From Bacillus xiapuensis (GTDB lineage: Bacteria > Bacillota > Bacilli > Bacillales > Domibacillaceae): a stretch of DNA of 64,000 nucleotides. A model generated the notes under the pieces. It was not told the origin of the DNA, made no database searches, and saw nothing but the letters and a program-made list of their open reading frames with translations. How positions within the stretch are numbered: position 1 is the first letter of the stretch; each line of letters opens with the position of its first letter. The translations under genes were made by a program, and so were the position numbers. The DNA is taken from assembly GCF_002797355.1 (NCBI RefSeq), contig NZ_KZ454940.1, positions 558,001-622,000 on the forward strand. The letters run 5' to 3'. Positions 1-9,042 of the stretch are shown piece by piece.

Positions 1-37
1 AAAATGCCGAGCCTGCATTTGTTTCGGAAGCGCCTTA

Positions 38-718
38 TCACTCCATCATGATTCTTTCTAGATCGAGGGGCTCTATATATTCCCCGTTTCTGCAAGCGCG
101 CATATTGCCGCCGGAAATTTCATCAATCAGCACAATTTCCCCGTCTTCTAATCGGCCAAATTCAAGTTTAATATCGTATAGTTCGATCTCTTTTCTCGCC
201 AGCTCTTCCTGTACCGTTTGCGCAATTTGCTGCGTTAACTGCTTCAGGATCGCATACTCTTCTTTCGAAAGAATCCCCAGCATATCCAGCGCATCTTCCG
301 TAATGGGCGGATCTTGGCGCTGATCATCCTTGAGCGTCACTTCAACAAAGGCATGAAGCGGCTGACCTTCTTCTGCATACATCCCATAGCGGCGCAGGAA
401 GCTGCCCACAGCACGGTAGCGGCAAATCACCTCTAAGCCCTTGCCGAATACAGCGGCCGGCTTAACAATCATCGTATTTTCTTCCATATCGGCGTTCACA
501 TAATGAGTGGGAATCCCTTTATCCCGCAAGCGCTCAAAGAAATACCTTGTTAAGCGAAGTCCCGCGCGCCCCGCTCCCTCCATTGTTAAGCCAACCGTAT
601 TCGCCCCGGGATCAAACACGCCGTTTTCTCCCGTCACATCATCTTTAAATCTCAGAAGATAGTTTCCATTGTCCAGTTCATAGACATCCTTCGTCTTTCC
701 TTTGTATCTCAGCTTCAT
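38..718 (-). CDS. purC: SAICAR synthase
   Basis: Phosphoribosylaminoimidazole-succinocarboxamide synthase: the ATP-dependent ligation of aspartate to CAIR in cytosolic IMP synthesis. About 226 residues, a little short of the usual 235-240. The N-terminus (KLRYKGKTKDVYE) and the C-terminal LIDEISGGNMRACR region, with the nucleotide and substrate contacts, are typical. An upstream in-frame extension to 844 exists, but AAAGGGG lies just before the ATG at 718 and the known family starts there. In Bacillus purC normally sits inside the purEKBCSQLFMNHD operon between purB and purS. Here the upstream neighbour is a sensor kinase ending in a terminator, so this copy begins its own transcript. What lies downstream is outside the window. 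Confidence 0.93.
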   Translation of the reverse strand: MKLRYKGKTKDVYELDNGNYLLRFKDDVTGENGVFDPGANTVGLTMEGAGRAGLRLTRYFFERLRDKGIPTHYVNADMEENTMIVKPAAVFGKGLEVICRYRAVGSFLRRYGMYAEEGQPLHAFVEVTLKDDQRQDPPITEDALDMLGILSKEEYAILKQLTQQIAQTVQEELARKEIELYDIKLEFGRLEDGEIVLIDEISGGNMRACRNGEYIEPLDLERIMME

Positions 719-840
719 TATGTATTCCCCTTTTCTATCCTGTTTACACTTCTTTTTTATTATGCAATATTTGGGCAAAGAATAACATAGGATGCTTCCC
801 GCTCTGGAAGTGGGGATTTTCCAGCTCCTATATGCGCGAT

Positions 841-888
841 ACAAAAATAAAACCTAAGCATGCCGTAAAGTCTGCATGCTTAGGTTGT
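841..888 (-). terminator. Rho-independent terminator after the two-component operon
   Basis: Perfect 13-bp arms (851-863 and 874-886, AACCTAAGCATGC and its complement) with a 10-nt loop. Read on the minus strand they are followed by TTATTTTTGT. It closes the sensor kinase transcript before purC. Confidence 0.85.
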
Positions 889-940
889 TCATGTTGCCGC
901 CTTTGACGGCAGCCTTCTGGCCTCATCTGCCCAGAAAGCA

Positions 941-3172
941 TCAATAGAGGGTATCTAGTAAAACTGTGACTTTAAAAAGATCTCCGTCCACCTCGATATC
1001 CATTTGGCCGTCATGCAAATCAATAATCGACTTCGCAATGGCGAGCCCCAAGCCCGATCCTTCCGTATGACGGGAGCGGTCGCCCCGCTTAAAGCGCTCA
1101 AACAGCTCGTCAAGATTATCGCCAAGTTCATATTTCGTCACATTTTTGAACGTAATAACCGCTTGCGAATCCGTTGTTTTCATGGAAATATAGACTCTCG
1201 TCTGTTCCAATGAATACTTCAGAATATTGCCGATCAAGTTATCGAAAACACGCCAGATTTTCTGTCCGTCCACACAGGCATGAACCGGCTCATCCGGGAT
1301 GGTCACCCGAAACTGCAAGCTGGACTCCTCAATGGCTTCGCTGTACTCAGCCAGCGCCTGCTGAAGAAGCTGAACAAGATCGGCGTTTTCTTTGTGCAGC
1401 TCAGCATTGCCGCTCGCCATTTTGGATGCTTCGAATAAATCATCAATCAGCACCTTTAAGCGCTGGGACTTGCGGTCAATAATTTCCGTATAAGCAGCGC
1501 GTTCCTCCTCATCCAGCCCAGGTGTTTTCAATAATTCCGTATAGGTAATAATGGATGTTAACGGGGTGCGCAAGTCATGACTGACATTGGTAATGAGCTC
1601 GGTTTTCAGCCTTTCGCTTTTTGCTTGTTCCTTTTGCGAGGCCCGCACGCCCTGCTTCAATTGATTGAGATCCTGCGCTAATTTCGCCAATAACGAGTTC
1701 CCTTTCACAGGAAGATTCTCTTCAGAATAACCGGCCGCCATTCTCGCTGTATGCCGGATAATAGCCTTCAAATAAGCGGCTTTCTTTAATAACAGAATAA
1801 AAGCAGGCAGCGGAATACAAACAAACAATAGCAAATAAAGGAACAGCAAGTCAGGAAGTCCTTCCCCCCATGCCCAGGCAACAATCGGCACACCGAATCC
1901 TGTAAAGAAAAATATGGTGATGAAGATCAACAGCTGCAGGCTAGTAAAACGCGTGTCCCCCAACAGCACAATCAATCGGTAAACCAGCGTGCTTCTTCCT
2001 TCCGCCTTCAGCCCCGGGCCTTCTTGAATCCGCATCCACAGCAGCTTCCCTTGCAAAAGGGCTATCGCGGCGGCCGCGGTTAATGCGACAAACATAACGA
2101 TGAGCTCTTCATCCGATGACCAGGTGAAATTCAAATAATAGTCCGAATAACCGCTCAGAAATATAGAGTTCATTGAAGACATGAATAGCATGGTCACCAA
2201 AGAAGTGACCAAAAACGCAACAGCCGCTAGATCGGCGGGTATTTTGTTATAAATAGTCTTCCATTTCTCGCCGACAACGGCTGGAATGACAGCTTTTTTG
2301 CGGAGGATCCATACACTCACTGCGAACGCGATCAGCCCGCTGATGATAAAGATAAAGAAGCCTCTCTGAGCATTTTTGTATTTCACGTAATCACGCATAA
2401 TCGGATTGGAAGCAGGCGCATGCTTCACGACAGCAATCCGCCCTTCATATGTCTCATAATCAGCTGGGTCAATGTCCTCGTAATACGCTTCCGCATAACC
2501 AGGAGTGTCCGCTGAATAATTGCCGCCAGCATCTATTTGCAATCCATTCGATGCATTGTATTTGCGGATATGCAGCATATTCTTATCATCGAATACTTCA
2601 TTTAATGAGCTGCTTGACAAGTTCACATTCGTGTACTCTTTTCCAGTGGACGTATTTTTTAAGTAATATTTAAAGACATCTTTATAAGCATTAAACTGCT
2701 CACGTTCTTGCTCCTTATCCGCATACTGTTGATCAATGGCCTTTTCCTTCTCTTCCCGGATCTTTTTGCGCACATAGTCATCACTTTTAAAACTATTCGT
2801 AACCTCTTTTAATTTTTGATCTCTTTCTTTTTGGTAAGCCTCAGCAACTTCTATGTTTTCCGCAAGATGAGCTTCTTGAATCTTGCTGCGGTATTCTTCC
2901 TTAATAGCAGCTACTTGTTCTGATAAGCTCCCATTGCGATTGCGGTATTCATTCACTTCTTCCGGGGTAATCGTAATTTTTCCCTTGGACTCTTCTGCAG
3001 TTTGGTCGTTCAGTTCATAGCGGCTTAAACCGCTGATAAATTCCATATACTGCCCTTCAAATTGAGACGTGTGAAAATAATCCTTTTTCAAATAATGGTT
3101 TCCGTATTGAAAGAAACCCAGCAGCGCGCTGACGCCGCAGGTAAATAACAGCACCAAGCCGAGAAATGCCAT
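941..3172 (-). CDS. Sensor histidine kinase with large extracellular domain
   Basis: Membrane sensor kinase of about 743 residues. An N-terminal TM is followed by some 240 mostly charged residues, including a probable coiled-coil stretch rich in Glu/Lys, then several TM segments. A short linker leads to a HisKA box (SHDLRTPLTS, phospho-acceptor His near residue 532) and a HATPase domain with N box (NLIGNILKYS) and G2 box (GSGLGLAIAKS). The ATG at 3172 has GGAG seven bases upstream, inside the end of the regulator gene. A TTG at 3196 is an alternative. It is translationally coupled to the response regulator. The ligand is not recognisable; the general layout suits an envelope or antibiotic stress sensor, which is inference. 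Confidence 0.88.
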   Translation of the reverse strand: MAFLGLVLLFTCGVSALLGFFQYGNHYLKKDYFHTSQFEGQYMEFISGLSRYELNDQTAEESKGKITITPEEVNEYRNRNGSLSEQVAAIKEEYRSKIQEAHLAENIEVAEAYQKERDQKLKEVTNSFKSDDYVRKKIREEKEKAIDQQYADKEQEREQFNAYKDVFKYYLKNTSTGKEYTNVNLSSSSLNEVFDDKNMLHIRKYNASNGLQIDAGGNYSADTPGYAEAYYEDIDPADYETYEGRIAVVKHAPASNPIMRDYVKYKNAQRGFFIFIISGLIAFAVSVWILRKKAVIPAVVGEKWKTIYNKIPADLAAVAFLVTSLVTMLFMSSMNSIFLSGYSDYYLNFTWSSDEELIVMFVALTAAAAIALLQGKLLWMRIQEGPGLKAEGRSTLVYRLIVLLGDTRFTSLQLLIFITIFFFTGFGVPIVAWAWGEGLPDLLFLYLLLFVCIPLPAFILLLKKAAYLKAIIRHTARMAAGYSEENLPVKGNSLLAKLAQDLNQLKQGVRASQKEQAKSERLKTELITNVSHDLRTPLTSIITYTELLKTPGLDEEERAAYTEIIDRKSQRLKVLIDDLFEASKMASGNAELHKENADLVQLLQQALAEYSEAIEESSLQFRVTIPDEPVHACVDGQKIWRVFDNLIGNILKYSLEQTRVYISMKTTDSQAVITFKNVTKYELGDNLDELFERFKRGDRSRHTEGSGLGLAIAKSIIDLHDGQMDIEVDGDLFKVTVLLDTLY

Positions 3173-3173
3173 C

Positions 3174-3866
3174 CTACTTCTCCATTTTGTACCCAATTCC
3201 CCACACCACCTTTAAATATTTTGGATTCTTCGGATCAATTTCAATCTTTTCCCTAATTTTGCGTATGTGGACAGCAACCGTATTTTCAGCATTATATCCC
3301 GGCTCATTCCACACGCGCTCGTAAATTTCATTAATGGAAAACACCCGTCCGGCATGGGTCATTAATAGCTCTACGATCTTATACTCGATCGGTGTTAGCT
3401 TGACCGCTTCTCCGTGGACGGTCACTTCTTTAGCTGATGCATCAAGCGTTAACCCGTTTAAATCAATCAGTGATGTCTGGCCTTCATACGTGCCCAGACG
3501 CACATAGCGGCGCAGCTGTGATTTCACGCGAGCAACTAGCTCCATAGGATTGAAAGGCTTCGTAACATAGTCATCCGCGCCTACCTGCAATCCTAAAATC
3601 TTATCCGTATCCTCGCTTTTGGCACTCAATATAATAATGGGAATATTCTTTTCTTCCCGAATTTTAAAAGTGGTTGAAATGCCATCGAGCCGTGGCATCA
3701 TCACATCAAGCACAATTAAGTGAACCGGCTGCTCGTGCAGCTTTTCAATAGCTTCGATGCCATCCTTGGCTTTGATGACCGTAATGCCTTCGTTTTTTAA
3801 ATAGATTTCAATGGCATCACGGATTTCCGCTTCGTCATCCACGACCAGCACATAATAATGATTCAT
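3174..3866 (-). CDS. OmpR/VanR-type response regulator
   Basis: 230-residue two-domain response regulator. Receiver domain residues 1-120 show the acidic pocket (VDDE), phospho-acceptor Asp54 (VLDVMMPRLDG) and the conserved KPF. The C-terminal winged-helix DNA-binding domain carries the usual ELL..AGRVFSINEIYERVW and NTVAVHIRKIREKIE signatures. A strong purine-rich SD (GGAAGGAGAG) precedes the ATG. It is first in a two-gene operon and abuts the kinase gene with which it forms the pair. Its targets cannot be read from the sequence; the operon may autoregulate from the region 3867-4110. Confidence 0.92.
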   Translation of the reverse strand: MNHYYVLVVDDEAEIRDAIEIYLKNEGITVIKAKDGIEAIEKLHEQPVHLIVLDVMMPRLDGISTTFKIREEKNIPIIILSAKSEDTDKILGLQVGADDYVTKPFNPMELVARVKSQLRRYVRLGTYEGQTSLIDLNGLTLDASAKEVTVHGEAVKLTPIEYKIVELLMTHAGRVFSINEIYERVWNEPGYNAENTVAVHIRKIREKIEIDPKNPKYLKVVWGIGYKMEK

Positions 3867-4110
3867 ATCCTCTCACTCTCCTTCCGCCAGTATATCACGC
3901 GATCGCTATAGCTATTGTAGCCGGAAGTTCTTAAAAAAAAGGCAGTACATTTCTTAAGAATTTCTTAAATTAGGATAAACAGAGCCTTCAAACAATGTCT
4001 CTCTGATGAAAAGAAGAACAAGGCCAACATCTGAGCATCCTGTTGCAGCGCCTTTATCTCCCGCTCAATTCTTGAAGCGGGCTGACGGCATCTTTATGCA
4101 AGATCAAGAT

Positions 4111-4149
4111 AAACAATAAGAACCCGCGCATTGCGGGTTCTTATTGTTT
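4111..4149 (-). terminator. Terminator hairpin overlapping a stop codon
   Basis: Perfect 17-bp inverted repeat, arms 4111-4127 and 4133-4149, loop GCATT. On the minus strand the distal arm is followed by T-rich sequence. The TAA of the SIR2-domain gene (4141-4143) lies inside the proximal arm, so the last codons of the gene form half of the terminator. Confidence 0.88.
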
Positions 4150-5895
4150 GCCTTGATATGCGTTGACAAGTCCGTGTCCGTTAAAGGGATGCTGGCGGTT
4201 CAAGTCCTCCGCGAGGCTTTTAAGCGCTGCGGCAAAGGCTTCCTGGCTGCGGCCGCAGATGTGTAGTGCCGGCCAGCTAGCATCCTCTCTGCCTTCTTTC
4301 AAAAAGCGGATAAGATGCTCGCGGCTACTTTTAAAGCCGAATAGTCCGCTTGCATAACCCGCTTCCTTCACATAGCGATATTTGATGGCCCGCAGTAATT
4401 CGAAAATATCATAATGCCTCGCAAATTCCGCTTCATCAAAAGCAAGCTGCGTGCGAATGAAGACGTCCTTCATAAACGGATAGAGAAAGAGACTCTCTAA
4501 GGGCAAATGGTATCCCTTGTCAGCTGCAACATAATGAAACAGCCGCTGAAGCCCCCGGTCAGGTGATGTATAGCGCAAGAAGGAAAGCTGGTGACTGTAT
4601 GGGTCATAGACCTTCGGCCGGGTAAACAGTTCGTTCAGCAAGCGATATTTCTTCTTCATCACCGCGGCTATGCCCGCGCTGTAAAGAGCCGCTTGAAGCG
4701 GCATCTGCTGCAAGCTGAGCAGATGGGGCTGACCGCTGTGCCGCATGAATCCCGTCAGACGCTCCAGCGTTTGCATAAGAAGAGCTTCTTGCTCCTCTCT
4801 CTTCATATAGTAAGCAAGGACGGCGATCAGCATCGCCAGCGTCCGAGTTTTTTCTTCTGCTGCCCTGATTTCATCTTTAACTGATTCCACGGAAATATTT
4901 CTGTGGAATTTTTTCTTAGAAAAGTAGGAAACAACTCCTTTTGTATGCTCCGTGAGCATCTCCCGAACATTGATTTCCTGATCATCGGTGATATAACGCT
5001 TCAGCCGCTTTAAGGTGATTTGAATGTTTTCCGGACGGACCCTTTTTACTTTCGCAATACTGGAGACATTTTCATATAGCTCTGTAAAGAAATGATCGGC
5101 TCCCCGCGTATCTACAATTTTGCAGGCATCGCGATAATAAATCAGCTCCTCCGCATGCGGCGTGAGCATGTCTGTAAACGCGTGCCAATACCAAGAATAG
5201 CGCCGGCCTTTGACCGATTTGATCAAATCGCGCAGAGCTGTATCCCATTCCGCTGACCAGCCGGAGACAATCACCCCGTACTCGTCAAACACACGGCGGA
5301 TGATTCGTTCAATCGGTTCAGAATAATGATCGAGCTCATCGGTCACGTTTTTAAACCTCGTATCGCGGTAATCGCCATTAATCTTCAATATTGTGCACCG
5401 CGCGTGCGCCAGCGGCTTCATTCCCTCGATATCCGATTGATGGTAAAGCGTTTGATACTGAAGGCTGAGCTCATCAAGAGAATGCTCAAGCAAGCGATCA
5501 AAGTTAGTGGTGACAATCACTTTAATATAGCCTTCTTGCACTAGCTTAGCGATGGCGCGGTGTCCATCTGTCGGAACCTTTTGCTTCTCAGCAATCTCTT
5601 CAGCCGTCGGTTCAAAAAACTCCTTTAGCAGCCCGCTTCGTTCTGAAGGGGTTTTCGCCAAGATCTCAATGACCTCGTTATACAAAGGAACCTTTTGGTA
5701 TGTATGCTCATACCACTGGATAGGATCGCGCTCATCGGCGCCGCTTACAAGCATCACTCTGCGGCATAGCTCGCGCAAAATCCCCCGGCCTGTCGGAATT
5801 CCCGCTGCATAAGAAATACCCGAGCCCAGCAATAGAGCGTAGACCCCTTTGCTGGCTTCCATAGAAAATGCTAAAGATAACAGCTTCTCATCCAT
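4141..5895 (-). CDS. SIR2-domain protein, possible single-gene defence effector
   Basis: 584 residues. The N-terminal SIR2-like Rossmann domain is clear: LLLGSGISYAAGIPTGRG (NAD-binding loop), VIVTTNFDRLLE, ILKINGDYRDTR and GVIVSGWSAEWDTAL. The remaining ~300 residues are helical with no recognised domain. The position where sirtuins carry the catalytic His (often xHGD) reads ING-D here. The start at 5895 is chosen because AAAGGAG lies 10 bases upstream; the longer in-frame extension to 6108 has no such site. It stands alone with its own terminator. Bacterial SIR2-domain proteins are often NAD-depleting anti-phage effectors (Thoeris ThsA, DSR families); assignment here is inference from the domain. 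Confidence 0.75.
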   Translation of the reverse strand: MDEKLLSLAFSMEASKGVYALLLGSGISYAAGIPTGRGILRELCRRVMLVSGADERDPIQWYEHTYQKVPLYNEVIEILAKTPSERSGLLKEFFEPTAEEIAEKQKVPTDGHRAIAKLVQEGYIKVIVTTNFDRLLEHSLDELSLQYQTLYHQSDIEGMKPLAHARCTILKINGDYRDTRFKNVTDELDHYSEPIERIIRRVFDEYGVIVSGWSAEWDTALRDLIKSVKGRRYSWYWHAFTDMLTPHAEELIYYRDACKIVDTRGADHFFTELYENVSSIAKVKRVRPENIQITLKRLKRYITDDQEINVREMLTEHTKGVVSYFSKKKFHRNISVESVKDEIRAAEEKTRTLAMLIAVLAYYMKREEQEALLMQTLERLTGFMRHSGQPHLLSLQQMPLQAALYSAGIAAVMKKKYRLLNELFTRPKVYDPYSHQLSFLRYTSPDRGLQRLFHYVAADKGYHLPLESLFLYPFMKDVFIRTQLAFDEAEFARHYDIFELLRAIKYRYVKEAGYASGLFGFKSSREHLIRFLKEGREDASWPALHICGRSQEAFAAALKSLAEDLNRQHPFNGHGLVNAYQGKQ

Positions 5896-6309
5896 TTTCG
5901 ACTGACTCCTTTCCAAACAGCCTAGCTTTCCCTTTTTATGCAAAGATGGATAGGACTCTCTTCTTGAAAAGGGATGGAATTCCCTTTCTTTCATCTTACA
6001 AAACGCAATAAAAAAAGATGCCCCCCGCTCCATCCAGGGATCATCTTCACTAAACTGCCCGGGCTTTCCATGCCCTTTGCAGAAGGGACGCTTGACAGCC
6101 TGTGTCATTTCACTTTAGATCCATCCTTTTATGTAGCCAGTTTACTTTCGCAAAAGAAAAGCGGGTATTCACAACGGTAAGCAAATGATGATGACAGCTG
6201 TCATGAAAACCATTCAAATGCTGATTCTCCTCTGCCTATGTCCATCCGCCTGAAAGGACAAACAAAGGAGCGAATGAAAAACCGGCTTCACAATTCCACA
6301 AAAACCTAC
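5896..6309. other. Intergenic region without a recognised gene
   Basis: About 410 bases between the divergent SIR2 gene and the thiosulfate-uptake operon. In-frame upstream extension of the SIR2 ORF runs through part of it but has no ribosome site. Apart from the promoter listed separately I see nothing definable. Confidence 0.5.
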
Positions 6310-6338
6310 TTGATTTATCGGATTATTGAGTTTATAAT
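6310..6338 (+). promoter_or_regulatory. SigA-type promoter for the thiosulfate uptake operon
   Basis: TTGATT (6310-6315), a 17-base spacer and a perfect TATAAT (6333-6338), about 40 bases before the first gene. Confidence 0.7.
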
Positions 6339-6378
6339 AAATCCTACGTAAATACTCATAAATAGAAGGAGTGTTCCT

Positions 6379-7446
6379 ATGATGCAGTTACTGTTAACGG
6401 GACTGTTATGCGGAGGTTTGTTGGGGTTTGTGATGCAGCGCGGCCGCTTCTGTGTAACAGGCGCGTTTCGAGATATGTATGTCACCAAAGATTATCGGAT
6501 GTTTATCGCCTTTTTGCTGGCGATTACCGTACAGAGCATCGGCGTGTTTCTTCTGCACTCGCTGGGCGTGATTGAGTTTCAATTAGGCAACTTTATGTGG
6601 TTCGCCACCATCAGCGGCGCCTTCATTTTCGGCATTGGCATTATTTTAGCCGGAGGCTGTGCGACCGGCACTTGGTACCGCGCAGGAGAAGGGCTGATCG
6701 GCAGCTGGATCGCTCTCTTCACTTATATGGTATCCAGCGCGATGATGAAGAGCGGAATTTGGCAGCCGGCGACCGCTTCCATGCAGTCCCATCAGCTTGA
6801 AGCCCAAACGATTCACGGATCCCTCGGCGTTTCTCCATGGGTACTTGTAGCGGTTCTTGCGGTCATTACCGCCTTCTTCGTCTGGAAGCAATTATCCAAA
6901 CCAAGCGTAAAGATTCCAACGATGAAGCCGAAAAAAACAGGAATAGCCCATCTTCTATTTGAAAAACGCTGGCATCCGTTCGTCACCGCAACACTGATTG
7001 GATTGATCGCCATTTTGGCTTGGCCGTTAAGTGAAGCGACCGGAAGAATGTTCGGACTTGGCATCACCACACCGACCGCCAATCTGTTGCAATATGCTAT
7101 AAGCGGTGATTCGTCCTTTTTAAACTGGGGAGTCTTTTTAGTCCTCGGTATTCTCATCGGTTCATATATTGCCGCTAAAGGCAGCGGAGAGTTCCGCTTC
7201 CGCACACCCGATGCCGGCACATGCCTCAAAAGCGCGGGCGGCGGAATCTTAATGGGAATCGGCGCCAGTCTTGCCGGAGGCTGTTCGATCGGAAACGGCT
7301 TAGTCGAAACCGCATTATTCACTTGGCAAGGGTGGATCTCGCTGCCGTTTATGATCCTAGGTACGTGGACAGGTGCCTACTTCACGATTATCAGACCGCG
7401 GCAAAAAGCGGCAAAACAAGCAAAAGTCCGTGTGCAAACGGCTTAA
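6379..7446 (+). CDS. tsuA: YeeE/YedE-family thiosulfate transporter (TsuA-like)
   Basis: 355-residue polytopic membrane protein of the YeeE/YedE (sulphur transport) family. The two pseudo-repeats and the conserved cysteine motifs of thiosulfate transporter TsuA are visible: GRFCVTG (Cys25), AGGCATG (Cys94) and AGGCSIGNG (Cys302). In the family these cysteines hydrogen-bond or relay thiosulfate through the pore. GAAGGAG precedes a double ATG at 6379/6382. A TusA-like gene follows after 26 bases, the usual TsuA-TsuB arrangement, which supports thiosulfate uptake for cysteine synthesis. A good SigA promoter lies upstream. Confidence 0.9.
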   Translation: MMQLLLTGLLCGGLLGFVMQRGRFCVTGAFRDMYVTKDYRMFIAFLLAITVQSIGVFLLHSLGVIEFQLGNFMWFATISGAFIFGIGIILAGGCATGTWYRAGEGLIGSWIALFTYMVSSAMMKSGIWQPATASMQSHQLEAQTIHGSLGVSPWVLVAVLAVITAFFVWKQLSKPSVKIPTMKPKKTGIAHLLFEKRWHPFVTATLIGLIAILAWPLSEATGRMFGLGITTPTANLLQYAISGDSSFLNWGVFLVLGILIGSYIAAKGSGEFRFRTPDAGTCLKSAGGGILMGIGASLAGGCSIGNGLVETALFTWQGWISLPFMILGTWTGAYFTIIRPRQKAAKQAKVRVQTA

Positions 7447-7472
7447 ATGATACATGTAGGAGGAATCAATTC

Positions 7473-7697
7473 ATGCAAAAGAAATTAGAAGTACTCGGAA
7501 TGGTCTGCCCCTTTCCGCTAGTAGAAGCAAAAGAAGAAATGGCCCATCTGGCAAGCGGCGATGAGTTAATCATCGACTTCGACTGCACGCAAGCAACTGA
7601 AGCGATTCCGCGCTGGGCGGCTGAAGAAGGTCACGAAGTCACGAACTTTGAACAAAGCGGAGACGCTCAATGGACGATTACGATCAAGAAAAAATAA
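7473..7697 (+). CDS. tsuB: TusA-family sulphur carrier protein (TsuB-like)
   Basis: 74-residue TusA-family protein. The start at 7473 follows AGGAGG by seven bases; an out-of-phase upstream extension was discarded. It contains the family signature LGMVCPFPLVEAKEEM with the sulphur-carrying Cys in CPxP. TusA-like partners of YeeE transporters (TsuB) accept thiosulfate-derived sulphur on this cysteine, and loss of the cysteine blocks uptake. Co-transcribed with the transporter and followed by a strong terminator. Confidence 0.92.
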   Translation: MQKKLEVLGMVCPFPLVEAKEEMAHLASGDELIIDFDCTQATEAIPRWAAEEGHEVTNFEQSGDAQWTITIKKK

Positions 7698-7767
7698 ATA
7701 ATCGGTTCGGCTGCGAATCTTTCAGGGGGCTGTCACTTTAGACGTTATTTTGCACTATAGAAAGTAT

Positions 7768-7812
7768 AAAAAAGCCCAATTTTCCATTAAATTGAGAAAT
7801 TGGGCTTTTTGT
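7768..7812 (+). terminator. Rho-independent terminator after tsuAB
   Basis: Arms near 7769-7782 and 7797-7810 (AAGCCCAATTT and its complement) ending in a T5 run. It is A/T-symmetric, so it may work in both directions. Confidence 0.85.
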
Positions 7813-8078
7813 TATTATGGAAAAGCACCCGATTGTAGTACAGTTTACTCCGTCACTCTACCTTAATAACAAAATCTGCATATTGGTTTTTCATCAACTG
7901 AAACAGAAATTGCCCAAAACCCTTCTTCATCAAACGCAAGCTTTACTCTACATTTAATTCTATCTACTTTGCGGAGGGTGTCAGCGACGCTGACACTACC
8001 ACTTTAACGCCCGTTGATAAAAAACAGGAGGTGCTTCTATATCTGAATTAGAAGTACCTCTCACTTGTAATAGACTTT
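7813..8078. other. AT-rich intergenic remnant
   Basis: No intact reading frame or ribosome site found. It borders two decayed genes on the minus strand and probably belongs to the same degrading segment. Confidence 0.4.
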
Positions 8079-8627
8079 TTATTTTTTCTCAATTTCTATA
8101 TTACGAACTTGACTGTTTTGTTCATCATTATCAAAAAAGAATCAAATGTTAATTTTGTTTTTCTTATCCCTATACTCCATTCCCGTACCATACATATCCC
8201 CTGCCTTTAAGCGTCTATAAGATTTACCATAGTTATGAACGACTTCGGCAAATGTGCTCTTAATACTAATCCCTTTCTATGTAGAAATAGATGTATCAGT
8301 AGGTTCAGCAACTAAGGTCAATTCTTGAATTTTTTTATTTTCTACATTTACATAAATTCCGGGATTATCCTCTAAAGCAAGATAAACTGAGTTGTTTTCT
8401 ATTCGGGATGTATCTTCTTAGTTGATCGAGGAGCCAATCTTTATTTGATTGAGTCTCTCACCGGATAAATCTGTGCTTTTTTGAAATAATTCTGGAAGCA
8501 TGAATGTTGAAATGACAACCACGACAAGTAATACAAGAGATAAAATAAAGACTATCCTTTTGTTTTTAATAAAGGCAATCACTACCAATATCAGTAAAAT
8601 AAATGCAATTATTGTGGTAATTCCCAT
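8079..8627 (-). pseudogene. Decayed membrane protein gene with three in-frame stops
   Basis: Reading from an ATG at 8627 (preceded by GAAAGGAG) one frame stays open to a final TAA at 8079-8081, 183 codons, except for three internal stops: TAA at codon 70 (8418-8420), TAG at codon 117 (8277-8279) and TGA at codon 162 (8142-8144). Translation across the stops gives a plausible protein: two hydrophobic segments at residues 4-18 and 26-44, then a soluble tail (VYLALEDNPGIYVNV, later FAEVVHNYGKSYRRL). No frameshift is needed. Family not recognised; the tail recalls small Bacillus lipoprotein or membrane-anchored domains. Only the first 69 residues can be made as it stands. Confidence 0.7.
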
Positions 8628-8642
8628 CGTTTCGCTCCTTTC

Positions 8643-8891
8643 TTAACTTTTAGGGCTAAACCAGCCTGTGTGTTTGTGATAACCAACTGCATGCTTTACT
8701 ATATATTTTGAACAATATCCTGCTGTTGTATTGTGTTGGGTTGAACAGTAACGTTTATTGATATCTTTGTCATAATCATGGTAACATTTTGTACTTTTTT
8801 CCAAAGCAACATCACAATCACTTTGGAAAAAGTTTTGAATTGTTCTCCAGTAAGTTTTGCTAGAATAGTATCCATCATTCCCCTTATAACC
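8643..8891 (-). pseudogene. C-terminal fragment of a Cys/His-rich small protein
   Basis: An 83-codon open stretch with protein-like composition (GYKGNDGYYSSKTYW near the start, HAVGYHKHTGWFSPKS at the end, several Cys) runs to a TAA at 8643-8645. It has no start codon or ribosome site; upstream the frame continues to a stop near 8985 with no ATG. It lies directly before the ribosome site of the three-stop pseudogene, so both look like parts of one old operon. An ATG-started ORF in another frame (8699-8893) is judged a shadow. Family unknown. Confidence 0.5.
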
Positions 8892-9042
8892 ATTAAAAAA
8901 CAGGCATATAGAAGCCTTTTTTCTTAATAATTGTTGATGCGAATTTTTAATCTTTCGGGAAATATATAGAAATTTATTCCAACATTATAGACTGAACAAT
9001 CTAATTGTTGTATGATTGCTTTGAGGAAAGGGTGGGAATTAT

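Noticed and set aside
6813-7322. 169-codon minus-strand ORF opposite tsuA
   Set aside because: Antisense shadow of the YeeE-family transporter gene.
8699-8893. 64-codon ATG-started minus ORF
   Set aside because: The neighbouring frame over the same bases has a more protein-like, Cys/His-rich sequence ending at the operon ribosome site, so this frame is judged a shadow.
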